Shown: positions 52,952 to 63,934, counted from the first letter of the stretch. The stretch is 64,000 nt of DNA from Paenibacillus antri (GCF_005765165.1 NZ_VCIW01000012.1:124001-188000), one strand, 5' to 3'. Numbers and translations: made by a program. The notes: a model not told the origin generated them from the sequence alone.

Positions 52952-54136
52952 ATGAGCGCGTTGCGACGAATCGGTTGCGCCCTACTGGCGCTTGCGCTGT
53001 TCGCCGGCTGCGCAGGGAAACAAGAAATCAGCGAGCTCGCGATCGTCACGGGCGTGGGACTGGACCTGACGGACGACGGAGAAGGCGTCCGCGTGACGGC
53101 GCAGATCGTTCGGGCGGCCGACGCGCGGGGGCAGACCGGCGCTCCCGCCGGGGGGACCGGAGAACCGATCTACTCCGTCTCCGCCGAAGGCGATACGATC
53201 TTCGCGGCGATCCGAAATCTCGCGCGCATCTCCTCCAGGCGCGTCTATTGGGCGCATAATTTCGTCATCGCCATGAGCGAAGAGTACGCGCGGGAAGGGA
53301 TCTCCGACATGGTCGACTTCTTCACCCGGAACCATGAGCTCCGGATGGAGACGTGGGTCGTCGTGACGCCCGACCGTGCGGAGGAGTTCATCTCGACGCG
53401 AACCGGCATCGAGATTTTGCCCGGGGAGTCGGTCGAGAAGCTGTTCTGGTACAGCGACATCGTCGGCGAAGCGCCGCAGACGAACATGATGAACGTGGAG
53501 GAGATGCTGCTAAGCGATACGACGCATCCGATGATCGCGAGAGCGGCGCTCCGCAAAGCGGGCATCTCCAATAAAAAGCCGGAAAAAGGCGCTTCGGTGA
53601 ACCAAGCGGAGCTGTCGGGGGCGGCCGTCTTCAAGAAGGATCGGATGGTCGGTTGGCTGAAGCCCGGCGAGGCGCGGGCGGCCGTCTTTTTCATTCAGGA
53701 TGTGGAATCTCTGATTCTCCCGCTGGCTTGTCCGGGGGAAGAGAAACACAAAGCGACCGTGGAGCTGCAAGAGCATCGCTTCAACGTGAAGCCTGCGTTG
53801 AAGAACGGCGAGATCTCGTTCTTGGTCTCGATGGACGCCGACGCGGACTTGGTGGAATTCGGCTGCGACGGACCGCTGGAGAGCGCGCTGCCCGATATCG
53901 AGAAGGTATTGGAAAAGGAACTGCGCCAAGGATTCGAATCGATGCTCGAGGTCGCGCAGAACGACTACCAAGTCGACTTCCTGAAGCTCGGGGACCGGGT
54001 GCGCAACGAGTACCCCGTCTATTGGCATCGCATCGAACGGCGGTGGGACAGCATCTTCCCCGACGTCGAGATCGAAGTCGACGTACATGCGGAGATTACA
54101 AGTTCTGTGTTGAAGGTTAGGGGCGGTCGAAAATGA
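52952..54136 (+). CDS. Spore germination lipoprotein, GerC (Ger(x)C) family
   Basis: 394 aa. Signal peptide with lipobox FAGC (Cys about residue 20); ELAIVTGVGLDLTDDGEGVRVTAQIV (about 28-53) is the family start. HNFVIAMSEEYAREG and DFFTRNHELR identify domain 1-2 of GerC proteins. The predicted mature protein sits outside the inner spore membrane and assembles with the A and B subunits. CGAGGTGAATTCAG before the ATG. It overlaps the next gene by 4 bases (ATGA). Confidence 0.94.
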   Translation: MSALRRIGCALLALALFAGCAGKQEISELAIVTGVGLDLTDDGEGVRVTAQIVRAADARGQTGAPAGGTGEPIYSVSAEGDTIFAAIRNLARISSRRVYWAHNFVIAMSEEYAREGISDMVDFFTRNHELRMETWVVVTPDRAEEFISTRTGIEILPGESVEKLFWYSDIVGEAPQTNMMNVEEMLLSDTTHPMIARAALRKAGISNKKPEKGASVNQAELSGAAVFKKDRMVGWLKPGEARAAVFFIQDVESLILPLACPGEEKHKATVELQEHRFNVKPALKNGEISFLVSMDADADLVEFGCDGPLESALPDIEKVLEKELRQGFESMLEVAQNDYQVDFLKLGDRVRNEYPVYWHRIERRWDSIFPDVEIEVDVHAEITSSVLKVRGGRK

Positions 54137-55245
54137 AAATCCGGATCACGAACGGAATGTTCGTGGCGATCCTCGTGAATATGGTGTATGCGAAAGCGAT
54201 CGGAGTCACGCAAGGGATGGTGGCGCGGGAGATCGGGCAAGACATGTGGATCGCCACGGCGCTTGCGACGCTGCAGGGTATCGGGATGATATATTTTAGT
54301 TACATCGTGCTCAAGAAGACGCCGCAAATGGATTTCGTGGAGCTCGCGAACGCGGCGCTCGGCCGCTGGTTCGGCCTTCTCGTCAGCGTAATGCTGATCG
54401 TCTTCTTCTTCGGCGCCTTCGGCACCGTCCTGCTGACGTTCGTGTATCATCTTCGCGATTACTTCCTGCCGGAGATGCCGCTCTTCGTATTCGTCCTCGC
54501 CGCGCTCGGCATCGGTTGGTACGCCGCGTACCACGGTCTCGAAGTGATGGGGCGCATGGCGTTCGCAGGCGTCTTCTTCATCCTGCTGTTGAACGCGCTC
54601 ATTATGATCGGGTCGTATCCCGACATCGATATGGATAATCTTCGCCCCGTCATGGAGTCCGGGCTGCCGAGCATCTTGTGGGCCAGCCGACACAGCGATA
54701 CGGATTGGGCGATGGCGACGATGGTCGCCGGCATGATTCAACCGATGGTGAAAAACCCGGAGGTGCGGGGCCGCTCCGGGATGGTAGGAATCGCGCTCGG
54801 GGGCATCATGGTCGGCATGTGGCCGATCTTGGAGGCGGGGGTGCTGTCCGCGGAGGTGACCCAGGAGTACTTCGTCTCTTGCATGAAGCTGGCCCGGAAC
54901 GCGCATATCGGGCACTTCGTCCAACGGTACGAGATGATTATGATCGCATGCTTCTCGGTTTCCAGCATTCTGCAAATCACGATGTGCCTGTTCGCCGCAT
55001 CGATCGCGGCGTCCAAGGCGGCCGGCCTGAAGGATTATCGGCCGATGCTCATTCCCGTCGGGCTCGCGCTCGGGGGGTTCGGCTATTGGGCGGTGCACGA
55101 CCATATGCTCGCGCTGGAGCTCATGGAGCTGTGGCCGTACCTCGCCCTGCCGATCGCCGTCGGTCTTCCGGCGATGCTGCTCGCCGCCCGCCTGCTGGCG
55201 AAGAAGCGAGTACGGAAAGCGGCCGAGGCGGCGCCGCCGTCATGA
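54133..55245 (+). CDS. Spore germination permease, GerB family
   Basis: 370 aa, ten predicted helices, Spore_permease/APC-like fold; the likely germinant-binding subunit. Starts with KIRITNGMFVAILVNMVYAKAIGV, in which the first unwound helix is expected to bind ligand. The ATGA overlap with the C-subunit gene gives coupling. Gene order A-C-B follows gerK-like operons. Its downstream region holds the family 3 repeats. Confidence 0.93.
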   Translation: MKIRITNGMFVAILVNMVYAKAIGVTQGMVAREIGQDMWIATALATLQGIGMIYFSYIVLKKTPQMDFVELANAALGRWFGLLVSVMLIVFFFGAFGTVLLTFVYHLRDYFLPEMPLFVFVLAALGIGWYAAYHGLEVMGRMAFAGVFFILLLNALIMIGSYPDIDMDNLRPVMESGLPSILWASRHSDTDWAMATMVAGMIQPMVKNPEVRGRSGMVGIALGGIMVGMWPILEAGVLSAEVTQEYFVSCMKLARNAHIGHFVQRYEMIMIACFSVSSILQITMCLFAASIAASKAAGLKDYRPMLIPVGLALGGFGYWAVHDHMLALELMELWPYLALPIAVGLPAMLLAARLLAKKRVRKAAEAAPPS

Positions 55246-55306
55246 TTCGCTCCGCGTTCGATGTACGCTACTCGACATGCGCTCCACGGCATGCGCCGCG
55301 CTCCAA

Positions 55307-55490
55307 GTCGGTGAAATAAGCGCGAATCCGAGCTTATAGGCGGAATTTCCCCCTAAGCGGGCGAAATAAGCGCGAATCCGAGCTTAAAGGCGGAATAATC
55401 CGCCTAAGTCGGCGATATAAGCTCAGATCCGAGCTTACAAGCGGAAAATCCGCCTAAGTCGGCGAAATAAGCGCGAATTCGAGCTTCCGC
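55307..55490. repeat. Tandem 50-bp repeat, family 3 (about 3.6 copies)
   Basis: GAAATAAGCGCGAATCCGAGCTTA begins at 55313, 55363, 55414 (as GATATAAGCTCAGATCCGAGC) and 55464: spacing 50-51 bp. Each full unit adds a hairpin AGGCGGA-ATAA-TCCGCCT (varied in copy 1) and GTCGGC. The last copy stops at GAGCTTCCGC, close to the 3' end of the kinase gene at 55505. Confidence 0.85.
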
Positions 55491-55504
55491 GCCCCGCGCG
55501 CGCC

Positions 55505-57247
55505 CTACCCGCCGATCGGGACGGATACGACGAACTCGATCGTACGCGGAGCGGGCGTGCCGACCGTCACCTTGCCGCGATATTGGCGCGCCTTCTCCCG
55601 CACGATCGAGAGGCCGAGGCCGGAGTGGCCGTCTCGCTTCTTCGTCGTGTAGGTCGGCTGGAACATACGCAGCAGCTCCTCGTTCGAAAGCTCGTCCCGC
55701 AGCGTATTCGATACGGAAAAGACGATCTCCTCGCGCTCCATCCACCCGTTGACGCACACGCGGCGCTCCTCCGGCGCCAACTCCATGACCTCCTCGAACG
55801 CGTTGTCGATCAGGTTCGCCAAGATTTTGACCAGATCGACCGACTTCACGCCATGGATGCTCTCGATGCCTTTCATCCCCTCGAACCGGTAAGAGAAGTC
55901 GATGCGTTGACGCAGCGCCACGGCGGATTTCGATTGAATGATCGCGGCGACGGCCGGGTGGCCGATGCTGACGATATCGTTCATCGCGATCGTCTCGTCG
56001 ACCAGCTCCTTAATGTACCGATGCAGCTGCTCGTACCGCTTCGTATCGGCCATCGCCTTGAGCGTGTTGAGGTGGTTCACGAAGTCGTGACGTTCCCCGC
56101 GCACGGCGACGAAGAGCGACTCCACCTCTTCGTTGTAATTGTCTTGCACCGTCTGCGCCACTTCGTCCCGCGTCCGCTTCACGTATCGATACAGCAGGGC
56201 GATCATCGCAAGGCTCGCGACGAACGCGAGGGATGTGACCAACCCCAAGTTTTTCAATTGTTCGTTCAGCTTCGATTGAACGAAGGCGTAATCGGTCGTA
56301 ATGCCGATGACGTACGGCTGTCCGTCCGTCGAAGCGGCCACGGGGAAATACGTCCGGTACACGGACCGGCCGTCGATTCGTTCGAAGCGGTGCAGCACCT
56401 GCGATTGCCGGTGCGCGGCATCGATGTGGGCGGCGTCGTTCGGGGAGCGTAGCTCGTAAGCGCCGAACAGCACTTTCCGCGTATCGTACTGCGCCATCTC
56501 GACGCCGTGTCGAACGTTGACGAGCTCTTCGTCCGGGACGGAGAACGTCAGCGGATTAAACAGCGTGATCTCCAAAACCCGTTCGTGCTGCTCCATCGTA
56601 TCCTTCAAGATCGTCTCCACGCCCGCGTACCGCTCTAACTCTTCGATATATTTGGTGTTCATGATCGGATTGATCAAGTAATCGGTCGTTCCGTCGTAGA
56701 AATATCCGAATTTGTTTTTCTTGTCGGACAAGATCGAGGAGGACGGGGCGATCTCGCCCGCCCAATAATTCGTCATGCTTTGGCCGTAGTCGAGGCCTTC
56801 GACGTTGCGATGATCGAACAGCTGCAGGAACGCATCGTGATAGTTGTCCCACGTCTTCGTGCTGAGACCGATCTCCCTCGGATCGGAGGACCGAACGGTG
56901 ACGACGTCGTCCGGCGTGCGGGCGAACAACGTCACGTAGCTGATGTTCAGTTCTTCCGCCAATCGCTTCAGCCGCTCGTTATCGACTTGCCGATAGGAGG
57001 CGGGCAGGGCGTATTTGGCGGCGATGGCCGCGGATCGCAGATTGGAGGCCATTAACGTATCGACGTATCGATAAGCTTGCTGCGAACGGTCGACGCTGAT
57101 TTTGATTTGAGCGGACATCTCCCGCATTTGCGTCTCGAGCGTTCGATGAAGCTCCCGTTTCGTGGTCCAATAATTCGCGATATCGTTCGCGAGCAGCAAT
57201 CCGATCACGAAAAGCAGAGCGTACAGCATCATTTTACGGGCGGCCAT
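55505..57247 (-). CDS. Orphan sensor histidine kinase, Spo0B/CitA-like (SPOB_a) type
   Basis: 580 aa. TM1 about residues 7-25, a large extracellular sensor (about 30-335) with dCache-like sequence, TM2 about 340-360, then the phospho-acceptor motif GERHDFVNHLNTLKAM (His about 386) typical of CitA/DcuS/Spo0B-related kinases, and a GHKL ATPase domain (ILANLIDNAFEEVM, SGLGLSIVREKARQYRGKV). AGGAGG lies 9 bases before the ATG. No response regulator is adjacent, so its partner is unknown; proximity to ger genes hints at, but does not prove, sporulation signalling. Confidence 0.9.
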   Translation of the reverse strand: MAARKMMLYALLFVIGLLLANDIANYWTTKRELHRTLETQMREMSAQIKISVDRSQQAYRYVDTLMASNLRSAAIAAKYALPASYRQVDNERLKRLAEELNISYVTLFARTPDDVVTVRSSDPREIGLSTKTWDNYHDAFLQLFDHRNVEGLDYGQSMTNYWAGEIAPSSSILSDKKNKFGYFYDGTTDYLINPIMNTKYIEELERYAGVETILKDTMEQHERVLEITLFNPLTFSVPDEELVNVRHGVEMAQYDTRKVLFGAYELRSPNDAAHIDAAHRQSQVLHRFERIDGRSVYRTYFPVAASTDGQPYVIGITTDYAFVQSKLNEQLKNLGLVTSLAFVASLAMIALLYRYVKRTRDEVAQTVQDNYNEEVESLFVAVRGERHDFVNHLNTLKAMADTKRYEQLHRYIKELVDETIAMNDIVSIGHPAVAAIIQSKSAVALRQRIDFSYRFEGMKGIESIHGVKSVDLVKILANLIDNAFEEVMELAPEERRVCVNGWMEREEIVFSVSNTLRDELSNEELLRMFQPTYTTKKRDGHSGLGLSIVREKARQYRGKVTVGTPAPRTIEFVVSVPIGG

Positions 57248-57273
57248 TGAACATCCTCCTGAACTCCCACGAT

Positions 57274-57289
57274 ATGTAACATCTTACAT
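57274..57289. promoter_or_regulatory. Small palindrome in the kinase promoter
   Basis: ATGTAA - CATC - TTACAT, 27 bases upstream of the kinase start on the minus strand. Could be an operator; no other copy seen in the window. Confidence 0.35.
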
Positions 57290-57448
57290 GATTCTAGTTG
57301 GATTTGACAGCGGTATTCGACACGATCCGAGACCGCTCGACAAGACGTTGCCGTCGCCCAACCTGCTTCGTATGTGCGTACGTACATACCGAGAGGACCG
57401 CCCTTGCATACGTTAAGGACATAAGCGGACGAAGGGAGGAATTCGGAG

Positions 57449-57757
57449 ATGACGCTGCAGGAAATCCAAGAGATTCAACTCGAGTCTTGCCATCAGCACG
57501 TAGGCTCGCCGGTGTGCGCCGTCCTGCGGGACGGAACGCATGTATACGGCATCCTCGGCGGCTTGCACGACGGGAAGCTGATCTTGCACCGCGCCGCGCG
57601 AGGTCCGGGCAAACTCGCGGTCAGCTCGGCCAAGGCGAAGCGGGCGCTGCGCGCGAAGACGAAGGCGTTCGGCTACGGTCCGTACTATCCGGGGGCGTAT
57701 GCCGTCGACGCCGCTTTGGTCGCGCTGCTGTTCACGCTGCCGTTTTTGTTTATCTAA
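57449..57757 (+). CDS. Conserved-looking hypothetical protein, 102 aa, with C-terminal membrane segment
   Basis: Residues about 15-55 (VGSPVCAVLRDGTHVYGILGGLHDGKLILH) suggest a small beta-barrel of the Sm/KOW-like kind; residues about 60-75 are basic; the C-terminus (about 84-102) is a hydrophobic helix. GGGAGGAATTCGGAG precedes the ATG. Not a family of known function. Alone between the kinase and the copper locus, with its own terminator. Confidence 0.7.
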   Translation: MTLQEIQEIQLESCHQHVGSPVCAVLRDGTHVYGILGGLHDGKLILHRAARGPGKLAVSSAKAKRALRAKTKAFGYGPYYPGAYAVDAALVALLFTLPFLFI

Positions 57758-57779
57758 ATATTGGGGAAGAAGGTTCCGA

Positions 57780-57817
57780 GACCGGTAGCCGCCTTCGAGC
57801 GGCTGCCGGTCTTTTTT
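57780..57817 (+). terminator. Terminator of the 102-aa gene
   Basis: GACCGGTAGCCGC, loop CTTCGA, GCGGCTGCCGGTC (one T/G mismatch), then TTTTTT. Confidence 0.92.
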
Positions 57818-57835
57818 CGTCCGGGTCGAGAAAAC

Positions 57836-57866
57836 TTGAATATAGGGTATAACCCTATTGTATACT
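57836..57866 (+). promoter_or_regulatory. csoR promoter with CsoR-type operator
   Basis: -35 TTGAAT (57836-57841), 19-bp spacer, -10 TATACT (57861-57866). Between them ATAGGGT-ATA-ACCCTAT (57842-57858) is a perfect palindrome related to the CsoR box in front of copZ, implying autoregulation. Confidence 0.7.
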
Positions 57867-57890
57867 ATAGAAAACAAAAGGAGGATGTCC

Positions 57891-58223
57891 ATGGAGACGA
57901 AGCCGGCGCAAGGGGCCAAGCACCATCATCACGATCATGAGCACGAGAGGAAAAGTCATCACTCCGATAAGGTGAAGTCGAATTTGATCAGCCGGTTGAA
58001 CCGGATCGAAGGACAAGTTCGGGGCGTAAGGGGCTTAATCGAGAAGGATACGTACTGCGACGACGTGTTGAACCAGATCGCGTCGATCCAGTCGGCGCTC
58101 AACGGGGTAGGGAAGCTGCTGCTCGAGCACCATATGAAGAGCTGCGTCGTCGAACGCATCCAAGAAGGGGATACCGACGCGATCGACGAGCTGCTGGTCA
58201 CGGTCAACAAGCTGATGAAATAA
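57891..58223 (+). CDS. csoR: Copper-sensing repressor, CsoR family, with His-rich N-terminus
   Basis: 110 aa. All-helical CsoR repressor that leaves DNA on binding Cu(I). The ligand set Cys (TYCDDVL, about residue 56), His and Cys (HHMKSC, about 81 and 85) is present, as is RLNRIEGQVRGVRGLIE. The N-terminus (about residues 11-25) is unusually His-rich (KHHHHDHEHERKSHH), perhaps an extra metal site. The ATG at 57891 is chosen because AAAAGGAGG lies 6 bases upstream. Controls itself and copZ-copA. Confidence 0.93.
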   Translation: METKPAQGAKHHHHDHEHERKSHHSDKVKSNLISRLNRIEGQVRGVRGLIEKDTYCDDVLNQIASIQSALNGVGKLLLEHHMKSCVVERIQEGDTDAIDELLVTVNKLMK

Positions 58224-58252
58224 CGGGATTCAGAAAAGGTTCGAACGTCCCC

Positions 58253-58287
58253 TTGACTCATTATAGGGTACGGGGGTATATTATAGT
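58253..58287 (+). promoter_or_regulatory. copZ promoter with CsoR operator
   Basis: TTGACT (58253-58258), 18-bp spacer, TATATT (58277-58282). The spacer holds ATAGGGTACGGGGGTAT (58263-58279); read on the other strand this is ATACCCCCGTACCCTAT, the known type of CsoR box. Copper-dependent derepression is expected. Confidence 0.8.
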
Positions 58288-58315
58288 CAATCAAATCAAA
58301 AGGAGTTGGATTCTA

Positions 58316-58519
58316 ATGACGAGCATTACGTTCCAAGTGAAAGGCATGAGCTGCAACCATTGCGTGAAATCGATCGAGGGCGCTCTCCGGGATGTCGGCG
58401 CGACCGGGAAGGTCGACCTGGCCCAAGGCACCGTGACGGTGCAATACGAGGAAGGCAAGCTGTCCGAGGCTTCGTTGAAAGAGACGATCGAAGAGCAAGG
58501 ATACGACGTCGTCGGGTGA
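58316..58519 (+). CDS. copZ: Copper chaperone CopZ
   Basis: 67-aa HMA-domain protein that carries Cu(I) to CopA. Metal-binding GMSCNHC (Cys residues about 13 and 16) in the standard position. AAAAGGAG 10 bases before the ATG at 58316; the longer frame from 58253 crosses the promoter. Lies 50 bp before copA. Confidence 0.95.
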   Translation: MTSITFQVKGMSCNHCVKSIEGALRDVGATGKVDLAQGTVTVQYEEGKLSEASLKETIEEQGYDVVG

Positions 58520-58569
58520 TCGGGACCGAGACGCAGGCAAGGCATTGATACGATCGGGGAGAGAGAGCG

Positions 58570-60798
<2,229 letters not shown>

Positions 60799-60853
60799 GA
60801 CTTCCCTCGGAAGAGGCGCCACTCAATTTTTGGGAAATGGAGCCATACGCCAG

Positions 60854-61702
60854 ATGAACCGTTTGTTATTAGCGTCCCTCGGCACCTCCTTGCTGCTCTT
60901 GAACGCGTCTTGCTCGTTCCTCGAGCCGACCGGCGGGCACAAGCACGATGCAGCGAGCGGCGCCCCCGCCGAAAGCGGGCACGCCCATCACGGGGGCGGC
61001 AAGGCGGCCCACGGCGCGCCGAAGGCGAGCTTCGCCTTCCCGGACGGCGCCCCGGCGCCGGGCAAGTCGACGACGCTGACGATCGGCCTGCGGGACGAAG
61101 CGGGCGCCGTCATCGACAAGTTCGACGTCAATCATGAGAAGCTGATGCATCTGATCGTCGTAAGCGAGGACCTGTCGCACTTCGAGCATCTGCATCCCGA
61201 ATACGAATGGAACGGGACGTTCCGCGTCGACCTGACCTTCCCGGCCGGCGGCCGGCATAAGCTGTTCGCCGACTTCGTGCCGTCGGGCGGCGCGCAGACG
61301 ACGATCGGCGAATGGATCGACGTCGAAGGCGAAGGCGCGGGCCGTCCGGTCGTTCCGGAGGCCGAGCTCGCGAAGACGATCGACGGGAAGCGGATCGAGC
61401 TCGACATCGCGGGCCTCTCGCCGAACGCCGACGCGATGCTGACGTTCTCCTTCAAGGACGCCCCCTCGGGGCGGCCGATCGACGATCTGGAGCCGTATCT
61501 CGGCGCCGTCGGCCACGTCGTCATCCTCTCGGAGGATGCGGAGACGTATCTGCACGTGCATCCGGCGGACGAAGCGTCGACCGGGCCGGAAGCGACGTTC
61601 CACACGTCGTTCCCGTCGAGCGGGACGTATAAGATTTGGGGACAATTCCAACATCAAGGTCGATTGATTACGGTTCCGTTCGTCGTGAACGTAACGAAGT
61701 AA
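60854..61702 (+). CDS. His-rich lipoprotein, putative copper-binding, downstream of copA
   Basis: 282 aa. Lipobox ASC (Cys about residue 20), a His/Gly-rich stretch (GGHKHDAASG, GHAHHGGGKAAH, about 27-60), then two related beta domains each with an H-x-H-P type motif (HFEHLHPEY, about 112-120; TYLHVHP, about 237-243), and GTYKIWGQFQH near the end. Domains resemble YtkA/FixH-like folds. It follows copA by 55 bp with no terminator between, so it is probably part of the copper operon and could bind copper outside the membrane. The ATG at 60854 is chosen for the signal peptide; Shine-Dalgarno is weak. Confidence 0.75.
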   Translation: MNRLLLASLGTSLLLLNASCSFLEPTGGHKHDAASGAPAESGHAHHGGGKAAHGAPKASFAFPDGAPAPGKSTTLTIGLRDEAGAVIDKFDVNHEKLMHLIVVSEDLSHFEHLHPEYEWNGTFRVDLTFPAGGRHKLFADFVPSGGAQTTIGEWIDVEGEGAGRPVVPEAELAKTIDGKRIELDIAGLSPNADAMLTFSFKDAPSGRPIDDLEPYLGAVGHVVILSEDAETYLHVHPADEASTGPEATFHTSFPSSGTYKIWGQFQHQGRLITVPFVVNVTK

Positions 61703-61713
61703 TCGCCGCGGGC

Positions 61714-61745
61714 AACGCCGCTTCCTTCCGGGAGGCGGCGTTTCT
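61714..61745 (+). terminator. Terminator of the copper operon
   Basis: CGCCGCTTCC pairs with GGAGGCGGCG (one wobble), then TTTCTT. Confidence 0.8.
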
Positions 61746-61780
61746 TGGGGTGTTATCGCAACGAGAGGGGCAACCGCCGC

Positions 61781-62989
61781 ATGGATCCCAAGGATCAACC
61801 GTTAATACCGACCGATCGCAGACATCATCTCGCGTTCGCCGTCGTCACGATTCTCTATTGGACTTCTCTATATACGTACGTACCGATCTTATCCCCGTAC
61901 TTGCTCGAAGAGCTGAAGGTCGGCGCCGCGGCGGCCGGCATCATCCTGGGCGTCTACGGCTTCGTGCAAATTTTGCTCCGGCTGCCGCTCGGCATCTGGT
62001 CCGACCGGCTGCGCCGCCGCCGGCCGTTCATCGCCCTCGGCATGCTGACCGGCGCGTTGTCCTGCCTGTTGTTCACGGTCGGCGACCATCCGGGATGGGC
62101 GTTCGCCGGGCGGGCGCTCAGCGGCGTCTGCGCGTCGACGTGGGTCGCCTTCACCGTGCTGTACGCCGCTTACTTCCCGCGGAAGGACGTGCAGCGGGCC
62201 ATGAGCGCGATCAGCTTCCTGATCGTCGTCGGCCAGCTGATCGGCATGGGCCTCAGCGGCTGGTTGGCCGAGGCGAGAGGCTCGGCCGCGACGTTCTACG
62301 CCGGCGCGGTCGCCGGGGCGATCGGGCTGCTGCTCGCGATGTTCGTCAAGGAGCCCGCGGGCGGCGTCGCGCGCAATCCGATGCGGCTCGCCGACGTCGG
62401 CGTCGTCGTCCGCAGCGGCACGCTGCTGCGGGTGTCGACGCTATCGATCCTCGCGCACAGCGTGCTCTTCATCACGATGTTCGGCTTCACGCCGTCGTAC
62501 GCGACGTCGACGCTCGGCGCGACGCGCTGGGAGCTCAGCCTGCTCAGCTTCGCCTTCATGGTGCCGCACGCGTTCGCGCAGCTGTACAGCGGCCGCTGGA
62601 TCGCGCCTCGCATCGGGGCGTGGCGCACGATTGTCGTCGGCTTCGCCGTCAGCGGGCTGTGCACGCTGGCGATCCCGTTCGCGACGACGCTGCCGGCGCT
62701 CTACGCGACGCAGGCGATCAACGGCCTCGCGCAGGGGCTGCACTTCCCGCTGTTGCTGGCGCTCGCCATTCAAGGCGTCGCCGCGGAGAAGCAGGCGACG
62801 GCGATGGGGTTCTACCAAGCCGCTTACGCGGCCGGCATGTTCGCCGGACCGTTCGCCGCCGGCTGGATCAACGAAATCGGGGGCTTGAACGCCGGATTTT
62901 GGCTCGGGGGCGGCACGGCGCTCGCCTCCGTCGCCGTCACCGTCTGGTTCGCCTCCGTCGCGACGCGCCGCGCCGCGACGAATGCATAA
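61781..62989 (+). CDS. MFS transporter
   Basis: 402 aa, 12 predicted helices. Family loop between TM2 and TM3: RLPLGIWSDRLRRRRPFI (about residues 72-89). VQRAMSAISFLIVVGQLIGMGLSGWLAE is typical of drug/sugar efflux MFS proteins. AGAGGGG lies 11 bases before the ATG at 61781; the earlier in-frame start at 61745 is in the preceding terminator. Separate transcription unit from the copper genes. Substrate unknown. Confidence 0.9.
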   Translation: MDPKDQPLIPTDRRHHLAFAVVTILYWTSLYTYVPILSPYLLEELKVGAAAAGIILGVYGFVQILLRLPLGIWSDRLRRRRPFIALGMLTGALSCLLFTVGDHPGWAFAGRALSGVCASTWVAFTVLYAAYFPRKDVQRAMSAISFLIVVGQLIGMGLSGWLAEARGSAATFYAGAVAGAIGLLLAMFVKEPAGGVARNPMRLADVGVVVRSGTLLRVSTLSILAHSVLFITMFGFTPSYATSTLGATRWELSLLSFAFMVPHAFAQLYSGRWIAPRIGAWRTIVVGFAVSGLCTLAIPFATTLPALYATQAINGLAQGLHFPLLLALAIQGVAAEKQATAMGFYQAAYAAGMFAGPFAAGWINEIGGLNAGFWLGGGTALASVAVTVWFASVATRRAATNA

Positions 62990-63102
62990 TTCCTCCCCCA
63001 AGGTTACGACCAAGGGAGTAAATCTTTGGAAGACGTGCAACCTTTCGCGTCCGAGGCGCGTCAGGAATCGTGTAGACAGAGAATACGGGAGGGATTTCAC
63101 GC

Positions 63103-63792
63103 ATGTTGAAACAATGGAAATGGCTCGCGATGCTGGCGGCGCTGGCGATCGCGGTCGCCGGCTGCGGCGCGGCGGACGAAGGAAATAGCGATCAACAAGA
63201 CGGAGGCGCGGCGTCGGAGCAGCCGGCGCAGGAGACGCCGGCGGAACAGCCCGAAGCGCCCGCGGGAGAGACGCCGACGGAAGAGCCTGCGGAAGAGCCT
63301 GCGAAGGAGCTCGGCGTCGAGACGGGCGAGACCGTCGAGATCGAATCCGAGATCGAAGGCACGAAGGAGATGGTCACGGTCGTCGAGTATACGCTGACGC
63401 CGTACAACATCGGCTACGTGCTTCGCGATCTGCTGAGCGCCCCGAAGGTCGAGAACGGCCAAGTCGTCCACACGGCGAAGATGGGCGATTACACGGCATC
63501 GGTAAGGCTCGAAGTGAAGGAAGGCATGTCGCTCGACCAAGCGGTCGAAGAAGCCCGGAAGTCGTATGCGGACGGCTACGAAGCCTCGGATCCGGCCGAT
63601 ATCGGCACCGAGCTGAACGGATACGTCGGCATGGTACAGGGCTACCAGAAGGATGAACAATTCCATGGCTTCCACGTCTTCGACATGGACGGCGACGCGG
63701 TCGTCATTCACCATACGTACCCGTACGACGCGGGCGACGGCATGGGCGCGATCATGCACGATATGCTGAAGTCGCTGAAGTTGGAGAAATAA
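63103..63792 (+). CDS. Hypothetical lipoprotein with Pro/Glu-rich linker
   Basis: 229 aa. Lipobox VAGC (Cys about residue 21). Residues 25-70 are a low-complexity Glu/Pro/Ala/Thr linker; residues about 75-229 form a compact domain (TKEMVTVVEYTLTPYNIGYVL, NGYVGMVQGYQKDEQFHGFHVFDMDGDAVVIHHTYPYDAGDG), rich in Met, His and Asp near the end. CGGGAGGG before the ATG. No known family. Confidence 0.8.
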   Translation: MLKQWKWLAMLAALAIAVAGCGAADEGNSDQQDGGAASEQPAQETPAEQPEAPAGETPTEEPAEEPAKELGVETGETVEIESEIEGTKEMVTVVEYTLTPYNIGYVLRDLLSAPKVENGQVVHTAKMGDYTASVRLEVKEGMSLDQAVEEARKSYADGYEASDPADIGTELNGYVGMVQGYQKDEQFHGFHVFDMDGDAVVIHHTYPYDAGDGMGAIMHDMLKSLKLEK

Positions 63793-63811
63793 ACGCGAGA
63801 GCGCGACACGT

Positions 63812-63845
63812 ACCGGCGGTCCTTAGGGATCGCCGGTTTTGTTTT
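63812..63845 (+). terminator. Terminator of the lipoprotein gene
   Basis: ACCGGCGGTCC pairs with GGATCGCCGGT, loop TTAG-like, followed by TTTTGTTTTG. Confidence 0.85.
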
Positions 63846-63934
63846 GCCGTCCGCCGGCCGTATGAGAACCGTCTTATCGGGCATCTTAAGAGATTAGAGA
63901 AGCCTAACGGCAATAGACTTGGAGGACGGTCGGA

